Positions 7,654 through 14,855 are shown, numbered from the stretch's first letter. The stretch is 15,324 nt of DNA from an uncultured Rhodospirillaceae bacterium (GCA_913054205.1 CAJXJM010000015.1:1-15324), one strand, 5' to 3'. A program made the numbers and translations. Notes: generated by a model not told the origin, from the sequence alone.

Positions 7654-8838
7654 TTAGTCCTCAAACATAAAATTGGCAGCTTTTAGGAACAGCGTGCGGT
7701 TAACGCCATCGGAATGAAGAAAGGCCGCCGCATCGCGCACCAGTTTTTCCACGCCGAATTCCTTCATATAGCCGTGGCCGCCGTGAATTTCGAGGCACCA
7801 GGTGGCTATTTTCCATGCAGCCTGTGAGGCCATGGTCTTGGGGAGTACGCCGAGCGTTTTATCCCAACCTTCCTCCTGATGATCGGCGAGATAACAAGCA
7901 CGGTGGATATAAGAGCGCGAGGCATCAATCAGCATGCGCATCTCGGCCAATTGAGCACGAATACCGTCATGCTGGATCAACGGTTTGCCGCCCTGTACTC
8001 GAATGGTCGCCCAATCGACTGCTTTGGTATAACAAGCTTCAGCAACGCCTAAGATGCTCGCACCGGCATATGCGTTACTTTGTGGAAAGAATTCAGCGAG
8101 TACGCCAAAGCCATTTCCAACTTCTCCGACGACATTTTCATCTGGGATAAAACAGTCTTGAAAAACCAATTCCGCATTATTGGCGAGACGTTCGCCCATT
8201 TTGTCGTGGATACGGCCAATCGAAAAACCTTCACGGTCGCGCTCCAGCAAAAAGCAGGTACTGCCCTCGGCTAGAGGTTTGCCTTTCTCAGTCTGGACAA
8301 ACACCAGGTAAAAGGTCGAGCGATTGCCGTTCGAGATAAAGTGCTTCATGCCGTTGACGATCCAGCCGCCATCGGTTTTCTCGGCTGTCGTGCGAAACGG
8401 TGTGGGGTGAGGGATGAAGTAGTTCGATGCGTTGTCGGGCTCGGTAATACCAATACCCAGCATACCGCGGGGGTCTTCAGCGAAATTTGGCAACACCCGT
8501 GCACGCTGCTCTTCGTTGAGGGCAATTTGCATGATCTGGGCAATCTTGAGTGTTTGGGCAAAAATTACCGAGACGCCGAGATCGCCTTTGCCGAGTTCTT
8601 CAATCACCATGGACGTGGTGAGCGAATCTGTTCCGAGTCCACCATATTCCTCCCGGAGCGTCATCTGACGGATGCCGACTTCATGGGCCTTTTCGACAAT
8701 TTCCCAAGAAAAACTTTCTGCCGGGTCTGTGTTTGCATCAAGTTCGGCTGCGCGCGGCGTGACCTCTTCTTCAACGAAGCGCTGCACCGTTTCAAGAATT
8801 GCGCGTTGGTCATCTGTTTGAATGAATATTTCGTGCAT
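7654..8838 (-). CDS. Acyl-CoA dehydrogenase family flavoprotein
   Basis: An FAD-dependent acyl-CoA dehydrogenase that would introduce an alpha,beta double bond into an acyl-CoA and pass electrons to ETF. From ATG 8838 it has 394 residues. This start is chosen because GGAGAGGG lies just upstream; an ATG at 8850 lacks a ribosome site. Family landmarks are EEYGGLG in the N-terminal helical domain, GIGITEPDNASN and the beta-domain WIVNGMKHFISNG (family W.x.G.K.xI.N), and near the C-terminus EIHGGHGYMKEFGVEKLVRD. The catalytic base region, usually YEGT, reads HSDG, placing Asp377 where most members have Glu. It is the first gene of a two-gene operon with the zinc dehydrogenase at 6604. Confidence 0.92.
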   Translation of the reverse strand: MHEIFIQTDDQRAILETVQRFVEEEVTPRAAELDANTDPAESFSWEIVEKAHEVGIRQMTLREEYGGLGTDSLTTSMVIEELGKGDLGVSVIFAQTLKIAQIMQIALNEEQRARVLPNFAEDPRGMLGIGITEPDNASNYFIPHPTPFRTTAEKTDGGWIVNGMKHFISNGNRSTFYLVFVQTEKGKPLAEGSTCFLLERDREGFSIGRIHDKMGERLANNAELVFQDCFIPDENVVGEVGNGFGVLAEFFPQSNAYAGASILGVAEACYTKAVDWATIRVQGGKPLIQHDGIRAQLAEMRMLIDASRSYIHRACYLADHQEEGWDKTLGVLPKTMASQAAWKIATWCLEIHGGHGYMKEFGVEKLVRDAAAFLHSDGVNRTLFLKAANFMFED

Positions 8839-8911
8839 TACCCTCTCCATATTGCGCGAATGATCGATAATTAGGGGGCTGAATGCAAGCTGTTTAGGGG
8901 AGGCTAGGCGA

Positions 8912-9244
8912 TTAACCTAGGACATCGAGAAGCGATCCAACCAATTCTTCGGTTGTGGCGATGACCTGCGCGTTTGCGGTGTAGGATATCTTGGCTTGAG
9001 TGAGATCAATGAATTCAGAGGCGAGATTGACATCACCACCATCAACGATCGTCGTCGTTACGCCGCCGACCGCCGCGCCATGATTTCCCTGTTCCAGTCC
9101 TGCGATCTGGCTAAGGGTGCGGACTTCTTTGGCTTGATAATTTGGCGTATTGGCATTGACGATATTATTCGCCGCAATTCTAAACTGAACTGCGCTGGCA
9201 TTTAGCCCTGAAACGGCCGTAGACAATGCACCTGTGAGGCTCAC
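8912..9244 (-). CDS. Mini flagellar basal-body rod-like protein
   Basis: A 110-residue protein with both ends of the flagellar rod/hook family and almost no middle. The N-terminus (about 5-36) holds STAVSGLNASAVQFRIAANN followed by NIVNANTPNY, the Flg_bb_rod signature. The C-terminus (about 73-110) reads VNLASEFIDLTQAKISYTAN, then an A.VI.TTEELVGSLLDVLG end, the Flg_bbr_C coiled region. FlgB and FlgC are about 130-140 residues and FlgF/FlgG about 250, so this is shorter than any standard rod protein. The start is GTG at 9244, with GGAG 8 bases upstream. No other flagellar gene is in the window. It could be a divergent rod component or a standalone paralogue. Confidence 0.8.
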   Translation of the reverse strand: MSLTGALSTAVSGLNASAVQFRIAANNIVNANTPNYQAKEVRTLSQIAGLEQGNHGAAVGGVTTTIVDGGDVNLASEFIDLTQAKISYTANAQVIATTEELVGSLLDVLG

Positions 9245-9330
9245 CTAAAAAACTCCAACACCTGGTTTCTATTTTTCAATAGCCTATCGGTGTATTGGAA
9301 GCAGCGCTATGACGAGGGTCACACATATAT

Positions 9331-9355
9331 TAATTAAGTGACTGTCACTTAATTA
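9331..9355. repeat. REP-like palindrome, copy A
   Basis: Perfect 12-bp arms, TAATTAAGTGAC (9331-9342) and GTCACTTAATTA (9344-9355), around a single T. A near-identical palindrome is at 14833-14855, also intergenic. The form and placement suggest a repetitive extragenic palindrome; possible mobilisation by an IS200-like REP transposase is inference, as none is present here. Confidence 0.75.
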
Positions 9356-9362
9356 GGGCACA

Positions 9363-9393
9363 CAAAAAATGAGGCCGCCGAAGCGACCTCATT
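9363..9393 (-). terminator. Rho-independent terminator with UUCG tetraloop
   Basis: On the minus strand an 11-bp stem, AATGAGGTCGC with GCGGCCTCATT (one G-U pair), closes a TTCG tetraloop and is followed by a run of six T. It begins 20 bases after the stop of the PuuD-like gene, so it ends the small-protein/PuuD-like transcript. Confidence 0.9.
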
Positions 9394-9413
9394 CTTTCTA
9401 ATCTTCGACCAGT

Positions 9414-9923
9414 CTAAGTGTATAGGTTCTGAGCAGATACCATTGCATAAAGCATTGGGATCGAAAGCATTGTGTTGGTCCGTGATGCCAAAGCAGCGGT
9501 ACGTGCGAGCTGCGGTTTATCTTCATCAGCACATTCAACCAGACCAATAAGCTTTTGCTGGTTTGGCCAAATGATGAACCATACATTGAACGCCATAATG
9601 ATACCCATCCACATGCCGAAGCCGATAGATGCGTCACGTGCAGCGCCACTGGTTAAGCCGAGTGACAATGCATCGCCGATATAGCCATTCATCCATGCGA
9701 GCAGCAGTCCAAATACCAAAGTACCTAAAGCGGCCCAACGGAAATAGAACAACGCTACCGGCATGATATGCTTTGGTATCGCTGGTTTTAGTTCATCGGG
9801 AATTGTCGGAACGGTTGGTGTTTGTACAAAGTTAAAGTACCACAACAAACCGACCCACATGACACCGCAAAGGACATGCGCCCAACGAACGATGAAAGTC
9901 CAATATTCCATTCCAAATTCCAT
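9414..9923 (-). CDS. PuuD-type (Urate_ox_N) membrane domain protein, no cytochrome domain
   Basis: A 169-residue integral membrane protein resembling the N-terminal membrane domain of urate hydroxylase PuuD. Helices are likely at about 10-30, 55-77, 101-119 and 150-168. Conserved-looking features are RWAHVLCGVMWVGLLWYFNF with His16, PTVPTIPDELKPAIPKHIMP with His52, and FYFRWAALGTLVFG. PuuD proper continues into a cytochrome c domain; here the protein ends after the membrane part and no CxxCH motif is present, so urate oxidation should not be assumed. Short forms like this are, to my recollection, common in marine alphaproteobacteria. The ATG has a near-perfect ribosome site (AAGGAGGT, 6 bases away). 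It lies 23 bases after the 31-residue membrane protein and just before a strong terminator. Confidence 0.8.
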   Translation of the reverse strand: MEFGMEYWTFIVRWAHVLCGVMWVGLLWYFNFVQTPTVPTIPDELKPAIPKHIMPVALFYFRWAALGTLVFGLLLAWMNGYIGDALSLGLTSGAARDASIGFGMWMGIIMAFNVWFIIWPNQQKLIGLVECADEDKPQLARTAALASRTNTMLSIPMLYAMVSAQNLYT

Positions 9924-9946
9924 GATGTGACCTCCTTTTCGTTAAT

Positions 9947-10042
9947 CTAGGACGCTATGACGTTCGTTAGAACGACCATAATGACGGTTAAAATGAGGCC
10001 ACATACAATTGTGCCGGTTAATGAATCTAGTGGATTTCCCAT
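9947..10042 (-). CDS. 31-residue single-helix membrane protein
   Basis: A short reading frame starting at ATG 10042 encodes MGNPLDSLTG followed by one hydrophobic helix (about residues 11-29, TIVCGLILTVIMVVLTNVI) and ending IAS. Purine-rich GAGGGAGAATT and AGGAGAAAG precede the ATG, giving strong ribosome-binding potential. It ends 23 bases before the PuuD-like gene, on the same strand and before the same terminator. This arrangement suggests an accessory subunit or stabiliser of that membrane protein. I do not recognise a family. The frame stays open upstream of the ATG but that part looks like random sequence. Confidence 0.65.
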   Translation of the reverse strand: MGNPLDSLTGTIVCGLILTVIMVVLTNVIAS

Positions 10043-10084
10043 AATTCTCCCTCTTTCTCCTGAGCTGATTGTTAACGTAAAGGG

Positions 10085-10123
10085 CTTACTCGCGGCTATC
10101 TTAATTCCAAAAAGCCGAGTAAG
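10085..10123 (-). promoter_or_regulatory. Inverted repeat upstream of the small membrane gene
   Basis: CTTACTC (10085-10091) and GGCT (10094-10097) pair with AGCC (10113-10116) and GAGTAAG (10117-10123), an 11-bp stem with a 2-base bulge and 15-base loop. It lies between the hpnE-like stop (10180) and the small gene's ribosome site. It could be a weak end for the upstream message or a leader structure of the small operon. Confidence 0.35.
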
Positions 10124-10179
10124 TACACACAAACAAAAGATTATTCGGTAGATGATTACTGAATACTTAATGAAACCAT

Positions 10180-11448
10180 TTAATTTGGCAGCAATTCTGC
10201 GGCTTTTTGGCCAGAACGCACAGCGCTTTCGATGGTTGCCGGTAGGCCGGTATTGGTCCAATCGCCGGCAAGAAAGAGATTTTGCCACTTTGTCGCCGAA
10301 TCAGGTCGGCGCTTATTTTGCGCGGGTGTTTGAGCAATTGTCGCACGCTGCTCCTTGATAACGCGGACCGGTGGGACGCGCGTTGCATCGCGGCCAATGA
10401 CTTTTGCGATTTCCCGCCACACGATTGTCGCAATGTCGCTGTTGGACTGCTCGGCCAACGCGTCGGCGGCGCTGATCGTGACTGAAAATACATCTCCGCG
10501 TTTGAAAAGCCATTGCGATGTGCTGCCGATCATGCCGATAAAGGGCGCGTTGTTTGGCAGAATGGGCGGATCGTCGAGCCGGAAATGAACATTAACGATG
10601 GCCCGCGTTTCGGTCGGTACGTCAATCTCAGGAATCAATGGAGAAATTTCGTTAGGCGGCAGTGCCAGGATTAGCGCGTCTTCGGGGCCGAGAGCAATCC
10701 TTTGGTCATCCAGAGTTATCGCTTGAACGCGCTCAGTCGTTTTGTCTATCGTGCGAAGACGGGTGCTGAATTCTGGGGCCACTTGATGGGTGGCTAAATA
10801 AGCAACGGCCGGATCGACCAAGGCTGCCGAAAGCCCCTCTTTGGTGAGCATCGGACGGCTGGCCTCGCGGCCTTTCAACAAAGTCTCAGACAACATCGCC
10901 CAAATTGAAGCCGTTGATCCTTCGTTGGCATCTGTGTTTAGAACAGCGTGACACAAAGGCTGCCAAAACCGATCAAAAATAGGCCGCGCGGGATCAATAA
11001 GGTTGGCCAAAGGTTGATCTGCCGCAGATTTAAGTTTTGAGAGCGAAAGGTAGTCACCAAGGCTGGTGCCGGGAATGCGTTGGCTCGGAAACAGAATCCA
11101 CCAAGGAATGCAGCCTTGGCTTGGGACCAAAGACCAGCTTTCATCAGAATCCAGGTCGATAAATTCAAAGGAGACCGGATCGACAGCTTCAAAACCGTTC
11201 GTCGCGCCGATTGCTTCCAAATAGCTCTTGATCCCAGTATTGCCAGCTAGAATGAGGTGATTGCCATTATCGATGATGCGCTCAAGCACGGCATCATTGT
11301 AGGATCGACAACGACCGCCGGCATGGTTGGTCGCTTCGAACAAACGGATGGTGCGACCTTTTTGCACACAGCAAACCGCAGCCGACAACCCCGCCATACC
11401 GGCACCGACAATATAAACTGTTCCTTTGCGTGAGGCGTCGTTGTTCAC
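10180..11448 (-). CDS. hpnE: HpnE-like hydroxysqualene dehydroxylase / FAD-dependent desaturase
   Basis: A 422-residue flavoenzyme of the amine-oxidase/phytoene-desaturase fold. HpnE reduces hydroxysqualene to squalene, the last step of the HpnCDE route that feeds hopanoid synthesis. The dinucleotide motif GAGMAGLSAA is at 15-24, followed by LFEATNHAGGRCRSY and IDNGNHLILAGN, both typical of HpnE, and the C-terminal FAD motif reads FLAGDWTNTGLPATIESAVR. The start is GTG at 11448, 55 bases from the divergent NDUFAF6-like gene. No HpnC or HpnD is visible; the divergent neighbour has lost the motifs needed for prenyl condensation and cannot be assumed to supply them. Squalene-pathway function thus rests on similarity alone, and partner genes may lie elsewhere. 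Confidence 0.82.
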   Translation of the reverse strand: MNNDASRKGTVYIVGAGMAGLSAAVCCVQKGRTIRLFEATNHAGGRCRSYNDAVLERIIDNGNHLILAGNTGIKSYLEAIGATNGFEAVDPVSFEFIDLDSDESWSLVPSQGCIPWWILFPSQRIPGTSLGDYLSLSKLKSAADQPLANLIDPARPIFDRFWQPLCHAVLNTDANEGSTASIWAMLSETLLKGREASRPMLTKEGLSAALVDPAVAYLATHQVAPEFSTRLRTIDKTTERVQAITLDDQRIALGPEDALILALPPNEISPLIPEIDVPTETRAIVNVHFRLDDPPILPNNAPFIGMIGSTSQWLFKRGDVFSVTISAADALAEQSNSDIATIVWREIAKVIGRDATRVPPVRVIKEQRATIAQTPAQNKRRPDSATKWQNLFLAGDWTNTGLPATIESAVRSGQKAAELLPN

Positions 11449-11503
11449 GGCCTGGCTTTCATCCCCTTGGTCTCACTTCTCGAATACTATATGACATATT
11501 CAA

Positions 11504-12370
11504 ATGGCTAGTGCACTTTCATATATGGCGGAAGAAACCCGTCGCCAGGATCGGGACCGCTTTCTTTGTACATTGTTCGCACCTGAAGATGCGCGCGAAG
11601 GCCTCTTCACTCTATTGGCTTTCAATGCGGAGATCGCCAAATCACGTGAGGTAGTGAGCGAGCCATTGCTGGGAGAAATCCGCCTGCAATGGTGGCGAGA
11701 CGCGATTGAGCGCATTTATGCAGACCCGGCTGGAAATTTTGACGATCATGCCATTGTGGCTGGCGTGGCGAAAATTATTAACCACGATAATTTGAGCCGT
11801 TCGCTGTTTGACCAGCTGATTAACGCGCGCTCGCGCGACATGATCGATGAACCACCCAAAAATGACACCGAGCTCCGGGAGTACGCTGTCGGAACGGTCG
11901 GCAGATTAAACGCGCTTATGCTGGAGCTGCTCCAACCTTCCGGCACTCAACGATCTGAAAATTTGGCCGAAGCGTCTGAGCATGTCAGCGTTGCCTGGGC
12001 GCTCACCGGGATCATCCGAGCGTCTTCTATATTGTCAAAGTACAAACGCATATTTATGCCGCAATCCTTAATGCAGGATTGCGGCTTTGATACCTATACT
12101 TTCCAGGCGCAAAAGCCGACGCCGGAAATTCGTTCGGCGATCAAGCATATGGTTGAAATAGCTCGCGCCGAGATCGGCCAAGCCCGTTCAAAATTGGGCG
12201 GCAAAATAGACAAACGCTATCGGGCGATTTTTTTACAAGCGAGTTTGGCCGAACTTTTTCTCAATCGAATTGAGAACAGGGATTTCAATCCGTTTGATGT
12301 AAAGATCGAAAAGGGGCGTGCCGGCCGGCAGATGATGTTAACTTTTAAGGCTGTACGCGGATCGTTCTAG
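11504..12370 (+). CDS. NDUFAF6-like squalene/phytoene synthase-fold protein, probably non-catalytic
   Basis: A 288-residue member of the squalene/phytoene synthase fold, in the branch that includes the mitochondrial complex I assembly factor NDUFAF6. Visible are RDRFLCTLFAP (about 17-27), then LLAFNAEIAKSREVVSEP (37-54) and GEIRLQWWRDAI. In true synthases the first region carries DDxxD and the second (GIIRASSILSKYKRIFMP, about 169-186) carries DxxxD; both aspartate motifs are missing, so diphosphate-Mg binding and prenyl condensation are unlikely. A role in respiratory complex assembly is inferred from mitochondrial relatives and from the Mth938/NDUFAF3-like gene in the same region. Start ATG 11504 has no clear ribosome site; ATG 11525 is the alternative. 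It is divergent from hpnE with only 55 bases between. Confidence 0.85.
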   Translation: MASALSYMAEETRRQDRDRFLCTLFAPEDAREGLFTLLAFNAEIAKSREVVSEPLLGEIRLQWWRDAIERIYADPAGNFDDHAIVAGVAKIINHDNLSRSLFDQLINARSRDMIDEPPKNDTELREYAVGTVGRLNALMLELLQPSGTQRSENLAEASEHVSVAWALTGIIRASSILSKYKRIFMPQSLMQDCGFDTYTFQAQKPTPEIRSAIKHMVEIARAEIGQARSKLGGKIDKRYRAIFLQASLAELFLNRIENRDFNPFDVKIEKGRAGRQMMLTFKAVRGSF

Positions 12371-12593
12371 CGAGGGCCGGTGAGGACCCATCGATGTGAT
12401 CTGAGCGCGCCGCCCAATCAATCGACATGATGTCGTGCGCTGTGACGATTGGGAATACTGGCGGTCCACCCGCTGGGTAGAGGCGGATTGCACCATGCTC
12501 CGTATCCGGAAATACCGCTCGAGAATCATCGAATTTTCGAAGCTCTAGAACTGTGACCTGATCTGTTTCGCTATCGTGGCTACATTGGCAGTT
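12345..12593 (-). pseudogene. Possible unrecognised gene remnant
   Basis: One minus-strand frame is free of stops for 82 codons and lacks a usable start. It reads, in part, DQVTVLELRKFDDSRAVFPD, then TEHGAIRLYPAGGPPVFPIV and HDIMSIDWAARSDHID. Codons are strongly G-first, as in real genes, but I know no family for it, and 82 open codons can occur by chance. It overlaps the end of the NDUFAF6-like gene by 26 bases. Apart from this and one inverted repeat I see nothing in 12371-12757. Confidence 0.25.
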
Positions 12594-12680
12594 TTATTTT
12601 AGTCACACACTCACTCCTACCAGGGCCTGATTCCTGATACGAGCCTGCCAGCTAATACTTGTTATCTCCCAAGCCGCTAT

Positions 12681-12722
12681 AGTGCCGTTTTTAGGCTGGG
12701 CTGTCGATTTCCGAGCGGCACT
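12681..12722 (-). terminator. Inverted repeat after trmFO, possible terminator
   Basis: AGTGCCG (12681-12687) and CGGCACT (12716-12722) pair exactly over a 28-base loop, 36 bases past the trmFO stop on the minus strand. No clear T-run follows, so an intrinsic terminator is uncertain. Confidence 0.3.
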
Positions 12723-12757
12723 TCGTTGTGGATAAAGCTAAATTTCTTGAGGAAAAT

Positions 12758-14137
12758 CTATGGATAAGTCGCCTGAGCGATCCAATCGGACATTTTCTCT
12801 CGCCCGCGTTGGCTCATCGCCAATTTTAGGTCTCTTCCCTTTAACCTTTTGATTTTCTTACCATTTTCATCAATTAGGGGGCGATCAATGGGTGGAAAGA
12901 GCCCGAAATTGATGTTCATCGGCTGGTAGGTTGAAGCGTCCGCGCCGCCTGTAATGTGGCTGAGTAAGGCGCCCAGCGCGGTTTCCGCGGGCGGCAGAGG
13001 GTAATCACGTCCGAGTTGCTCAAAAGCTGCGAATCGCCCAGCCAGCAAGCCGATGCTGGTACTTTCAACATATCCTTCGCAGCCGGTAATTTGGCCGGCA
13101 AATCTGACCTTGGAATGCGCCTTTAAGGCAAGTGTCGGGCTAAGCAATTTGGGGCCATTGATAAAGGTATTGCGGTGCAATCCGCCGAGCCTAGCAAACT
13201 CGGCTTTTTCCAAACCGGGGATTTTTTGGAATACGCGCCTCTGTTCGCCGTAGGTCAGCTTGGTCTGAAAACCGACGATATTGTAAAGCGTGCCGAGCGC
13301 ATTATCTTGGCGCAATTGAACAATCGCGGCGGGTTTGTGCTCAGGGTCATGCGGATTGGTCAGGCCAACCGGTTTCATCGGACCATAGGAAAGCGTTTTC
13401 GGTCCCCGTTCCGCCATCACTTCAATTGGTAGACAGCCCTCGAAATAGGGCGTGTTTTCCTCCCATTCATGGAAAGATACTTTTTCACCTTCAATTAAAT
13501 CCTGGATGAAGGTGTCATATTGATCGGCGTTGAGCGGGCAATTGATATAGTCTGCGCCATCACCTTTGTCATAGCGAGATTGGTACCAGGCTTTGTCAAA
13601 ATCGATACTGTCTTTGTAGACAATGGGCGCAATGGCATCAAAAAAGGCGAGGCTTTCGTCGCCGGTGAGATTAATAATGGCCGCGCTCAAATCGGGTGAG
13701 GTCAGCGGGCCAGTCGCAATAATCGTGCTGCCCCATTCCTCTGGCTGAATTTCTGTAATTTCTTCGCGCGCGATGGTTATCAAAGAGTTGCCTTCGATAG
13801 CCTGTTGAACAGCAACGCTAAAACCTTCGCGGTCAACTGCCAGAGCAGAGCCGGCGGGCACACGATTGGCATCCGCGCATTCAAATATCAGCGAACCCAA
13901 GCGCCGCATTTCGTCATGCAAAAGCCCAACAGCGTTGTGATTCGCATCATCGGACCGGAACGAATTTGAACAGACGAGCTCGGCCAATCCATCTGTTTGG
14001 TGGGCATCGGTTGTGCGCACCGAGCGCATTTCATGGAGCACAACTGGTATGTCACATTTGGCGATTTGCCAGGCGGCTTCCGAACCTGCCAGCCCGCCGC
14101 CAATCACGTGAATAGGTGTTTGTGAATCTGTCGTCAT
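12758..14137 (-). CDS. trmFO: TrmFO, folate/FAD-dependent tRNA m5U54 methyltransferase
   Basis: TrmFO uses 5,10-methylenetetrahydrofolate and FAD to methylate U54 of tRNA to ribothymidine; it replaces the SAM-dependent TrmA in many bacteria. From ATG 14137 the protein has 459 residues, within the family range. The FAD loop [12 protein letters not shown] is at 13-24, and the family block [10 protein letters not shown] with its conserved Cys follows. [24 protein letters not shown] and the C-terminal FAD segment [20 protein letters not shown] with the second conserved Cys are all intact. A GTG at 14167 would add ten residues ([10 protein letters not shown]); ATG 14137 is preferred because family members begin close to the IHVIGGG strand, though neither start has a clear ribosome site. 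It is monocistronic here. Confidence 0.95.
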   Translation of the reverse strand: MTTDSQTPIHVIGGGLAGSEAAWQIAKCDIPVVLHEMRSVRTTDAHQTDGLAELVCSNSFRSDDANHNAVGLLHDEMRRLGSLIFECADANRVPAGSALAVDREGFSVAVQQAIEGNSLITIAREEITEIQPEEWGSTIIATGPLTSPDLSAAIINLTGDESLAFFDAIAPIVYKDSIDFDKAWYQSRYDKGDGADYINCPLNADQYDTFIQDLIEGEKVSFHEWEENTPYFEGCLPIEVMAERGPKTLSYGPMKPVGLTNPHDPEHKPAAIVQLRQDNALGTLYNIVGFQTKLTYGEQRRVFQKIPGLEKAEFARLGGLHRNTFINGPKLLSPTLALKAHSKVRFAGQITGCEGYVESTSIGLLAGRFAAFEQLGRDYPLPPAETALGALLSHITGGADASTYQPMNINFGLFPPIDRPLIDENGKKIKRLKGRDLKLAMSQRGREKMSDWIAQATYP

Positions 14138-14335
14138 TTCGCCGAACAGATAGACCTTATGGGACACAGAGGCAATACAACATTAACCACTCGCTAACCT
14201 AACGTGTTATCATGACGCTGCAATGACCGATGTCACTCAGAAAGTCTGGAAGGAACTTAAACCAGGGGGATAAAGCATATTTGGCCCCATGGATGTAATA
14301 CCTGCGGTCTAGGTTTCTGGTTACTCCTCCAGACC

Positions 14336-14371
14336 GGGGCGGGAAGCGTCAGCTTTCCGCCCCTCTTATAT
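14336..14371 (+). terminator. Strong GC-rich terminator-like hairpin 1
   Basis: GGGGCGGGAAGC (14336-14347) pairs with GCTTTCCGCCCC (14352-14363), 12 bp with one G-U pair, GTCA loop, then TCTTATAT. No plus-strand gene ends just before it, so it may end an unseen small RNA starting somewhere in 14190-14300. Confidence 0.6.
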
Positions 14372-14380
14372 CCCATTGGC

Positions 14381-14416
14381 GCGGGAAGCGTGAGCTTTCC
14401 GCCCCTCTTATTTTTT
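14381..14416 (+). terminator. Terminator-like hairpin 2, a copy of hairpin 1
   Basis: GCGGGAAGC (14381-14389) pairs with GCTTTCCGC (14394-14402), GTGA loop, followed by CCCTCTTA and six T. Positions 14381-14411 repeat 14339-14369 with one base changed, a 31-base tandem duplication with period 42. It lies 21 bases before the RidA start, so it may separate that gene from upstream transcription or act in its leader. Confidence 0.6.
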
Positions 14417-14437
14417 AAAATTTAGAAAGGAACGATT

Positions 14438-14821
14438 ATGGCACGACTTTTTAATCCAGAAGCACTCGGTGCTCCGGCAGGTCCTTATACCCATGGTGCA
14501 GAAGTTCAGGCGGGAGAGCGTATGATCTTCTTTTCCGGTCAGGTTGGCGCAGACACGGATGGCAATATCCCTGAGGATATCGCCGGTCAGACGCGCAATG
14601 CTTATTCAAATATTGAAGCAATTTTAACCGAGGCCGACATGGAAATGACGGATTTGGTCAAAATGACAACCTATCTGGTTCGCTCTGAGGACCTTGCCGC
14701 GTTTCGAGATATGCGCAATGAGATCCTCGGTGATTTCATGCCAGCGCATACATTGTTAGTGATCTCTGGCTTGGCACGTCCGGAATTCCTGGTCGAAATC
14801 GAAGGCTTCGCCTCGAAATAG
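14438..14821 (+). CDS. RidA/YjgF/UK114-family protein, copy 1
   Basis: A 127-residue member of the Rid family of small trimeric proteins, whose founding member RidA hydrolyses reactive enamine/imine intermediates from PLP enzymes. The GPYTHG motif with Tyr17 matches GPYxxG of RidA, and FFSGQVG, YSNIEAILTEAD and DLVKMTTYLV are normal family blocks. Where RidA has the carboxylate-binding Arg (PARS...), this protein has PAHT with His104, and it ends LARPEFLVEIEGFASK. Loss of that Arg places it outside the arginine-bearing RidA/Rid1-3 groups, so imine deaminase activity is doubtful. The ATG has AAAGGA upstream. A paralogue follows at 14992. It starts just after the duplicated hairpins. Confidence 0.9.
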   Translation: MARLFNPEALGAPAGPYTHGAEVQAGERMIFFSGQVGADTDGNIPEDIAGQTRNAYSNIEAILTEADMEMTDLVKMTTYLVRSEDLAAFRDMRNEILGDFMPAHTLLVISGLARPEFLVEIEGFASK

Positions 14822-14832
14822 TTAATTAAGTG

Positions 14833-14855
14833 AATTAAGTGACTGTCACTTAATT
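14833..14855. repeat. REP-like palindrome, copy B
   Basis: AATTAAGTGAC (14833-14843) and GTCACTTAATT (14845-14855) around a single T, the same core as at 9331. An extra TTAATTAAGTG (14822-14832) directly precedes it, so the left arm is tandemly repeated. It starts right after the RidA stop, between the two RidA paralogues. Confidence 0.75.

Noticed and set aside
3893..8838. One new catabolic pathway made of the two zinc dehydrogenases, SDR and acyl-CoA dehydrogenase
   Set aside because: The genes are on opposite strands, separated by repeats and a decayed gene, and only the acyl-CoA dehydrogenase and its zinc dehydrogenase form a clear operon.
8341..8874. Plus-strand open frame of 177 codons over the acyl-CoA dehydrogenase
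   Set aside because: It mirrors a gene with intact family motifs on the other strand, and its own protein is cysteine-rich and unlike any family I know.
14223..14273. 16-codon frame starting MTDVTQKVW before the tandem hairpins
   Set aside because: It has no ribosome site and is too short to judge; a leader peptide is possible but not supported.
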